Of a stretch of DNA of 64,000 bases, positions 63,489 to 64,000 are shown piece by piece. The translations under genes and the position numbers were made by a program. Under the pieces are notes generated by a model. The model saw only the letters and a list, made by a program, of their open reading frames with translations, was not told where the DNA came from and did not search any database. Each line of letters begins with the position of its first letter. Position 1 is the first letter of the stretch. The stretch is from Dillenia suffruticosa (taxonomy: Eukaryota; Streptophyta; Magnoliopsida; Dilleniales; Dilleniaceae): NCBI GenBank assembly GCA_033439265.1, contig JAVTVX010000010.1, positions 9,920,001 to 9,984,000 on the forward strand, in the 5' to 3' direction.

Positions 63489-64000
63489 ACGTCTGATGGC
63501 CTCTAGTAGAGTAAGTAGCATTTTCAAGTTATTATGGCTAAGTGCTTTCATGCTCTGGCCTGATTCGATGATATGATCCACGGCAATGATGTAATTTACT
63601 GATTGGCTCTCTTTTGGACTAATAAATGTTTCAAAAATTAAATTATAGACATTCTCCAATTTATTCGGATCTGGAACTGGATGTTTGTGAATCTGTATGT
63701 TTGTTGACAAAAAATTGACAGATATCCAAATAAAATATGTTATTGACCGAAGCCTTGTATTTTTCCGGTCTGCGAATGTTGGTTTCTTGGTTCTGACCTA
63801 AAATTGGTACCTTTCCAATGGATTATGTGAAAAAAAAATGGTGATGTAGGCACATGGACATTGTGCCATAAATACCATTTGAACTTGAAGATTGAAGAGA
63901 GGCCGTGCGATTACAAAATATGACGTATGCTCTCTCTCTTGAGATTGTTATGTTGGTGCCCTCCCAAAATCCATTGAGACCATGAATCTTGTTGATCACT
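63489..64000. other. 3' UTR and downstream flank of the exonuclease gene
   Basis: The stretch just after the stop codon is the likely 3' UTR. No further gene or repeat is recognised up to the window end. Confidence 0.4.

Overview
The window looks like nuclear DNA of a eudicot plant. It is AT-rich, its genes are split by GT-AG introns, its intergenic DNA is full of non-LTR, SINE, LTR and MITE debris, and it carries many (CT)n/(AT)n microsatellites. The species cannot be named from the sequence.

Five gene models can be assembled exon by exon, because splice signals and codon phase agree at every junction. (1) A secreted GH17 beta-1,3-glucanase with a C-terminal X8/CBM43 domain (minus, 3430-5563, 4 exons, 458 aa). 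(2) The thylakoid-lumen pentapeptide-repeat protein TL17 (minus, 12187-18535, 4 exons, 232 aa), whose 3.6-kb first intron holds a decayed RTE-type LINE. (3) A small single-exon gene of unknown function (plus, 25135-25380, 81 aa). (4) A seven-exon WD40-repeat protein (minus, 33076-36819, 698 aa). (5) An eight-exon protein with a DEDDy 3'-5' exonuclease domain and a Mut7-C domain (plus, 55364-63488, 527 aa). Between the last two lies a recognisable but broken copy of the H3K27 monomethyltransferase gene ATXR6 (minus, 50255-53324). It has a nonsense codon, two single-base frameshifts, a 29-bp tandem duplication and the loss of a PHD zinc ligand.

From memory, GH17 - WD40 - ATXR6 - exonuclease is also the gene order around At5g24318-At5g24340 in Arabidopsis. 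If so, the ATXR6 copy lost here is the one in the ancestral position, and a working paralogue would be expected elsewhere in the genome.

The most striking mobile element is a 1.64-kb Mutator-like element of Pack-MULE type (29948-31589). Its terminal inverted repeats are about 310 bp long. Between them lie two unrelated host gene fragments in convergent orientation: the SWIRM region of an LDL1-like lysine-specific histone demethylase, and the N-terminal membrane region of HMG-CoA reductase.

Other repeats include a tRNA-derived SINE family with clear target-site duplications, L1 3' ends carrying RNase H domains, and 18-bp insertions that appear to be L1 tails alone. There is also a 600-bp purine-rich GC-rich satellite flanked by near-palindromes, two MITE-like elements with good target-site duplications, and LTR-retrotransposon remnants. 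The 11-kb stretch from 37.9 to 49.3 kb holds no gene that I can support.
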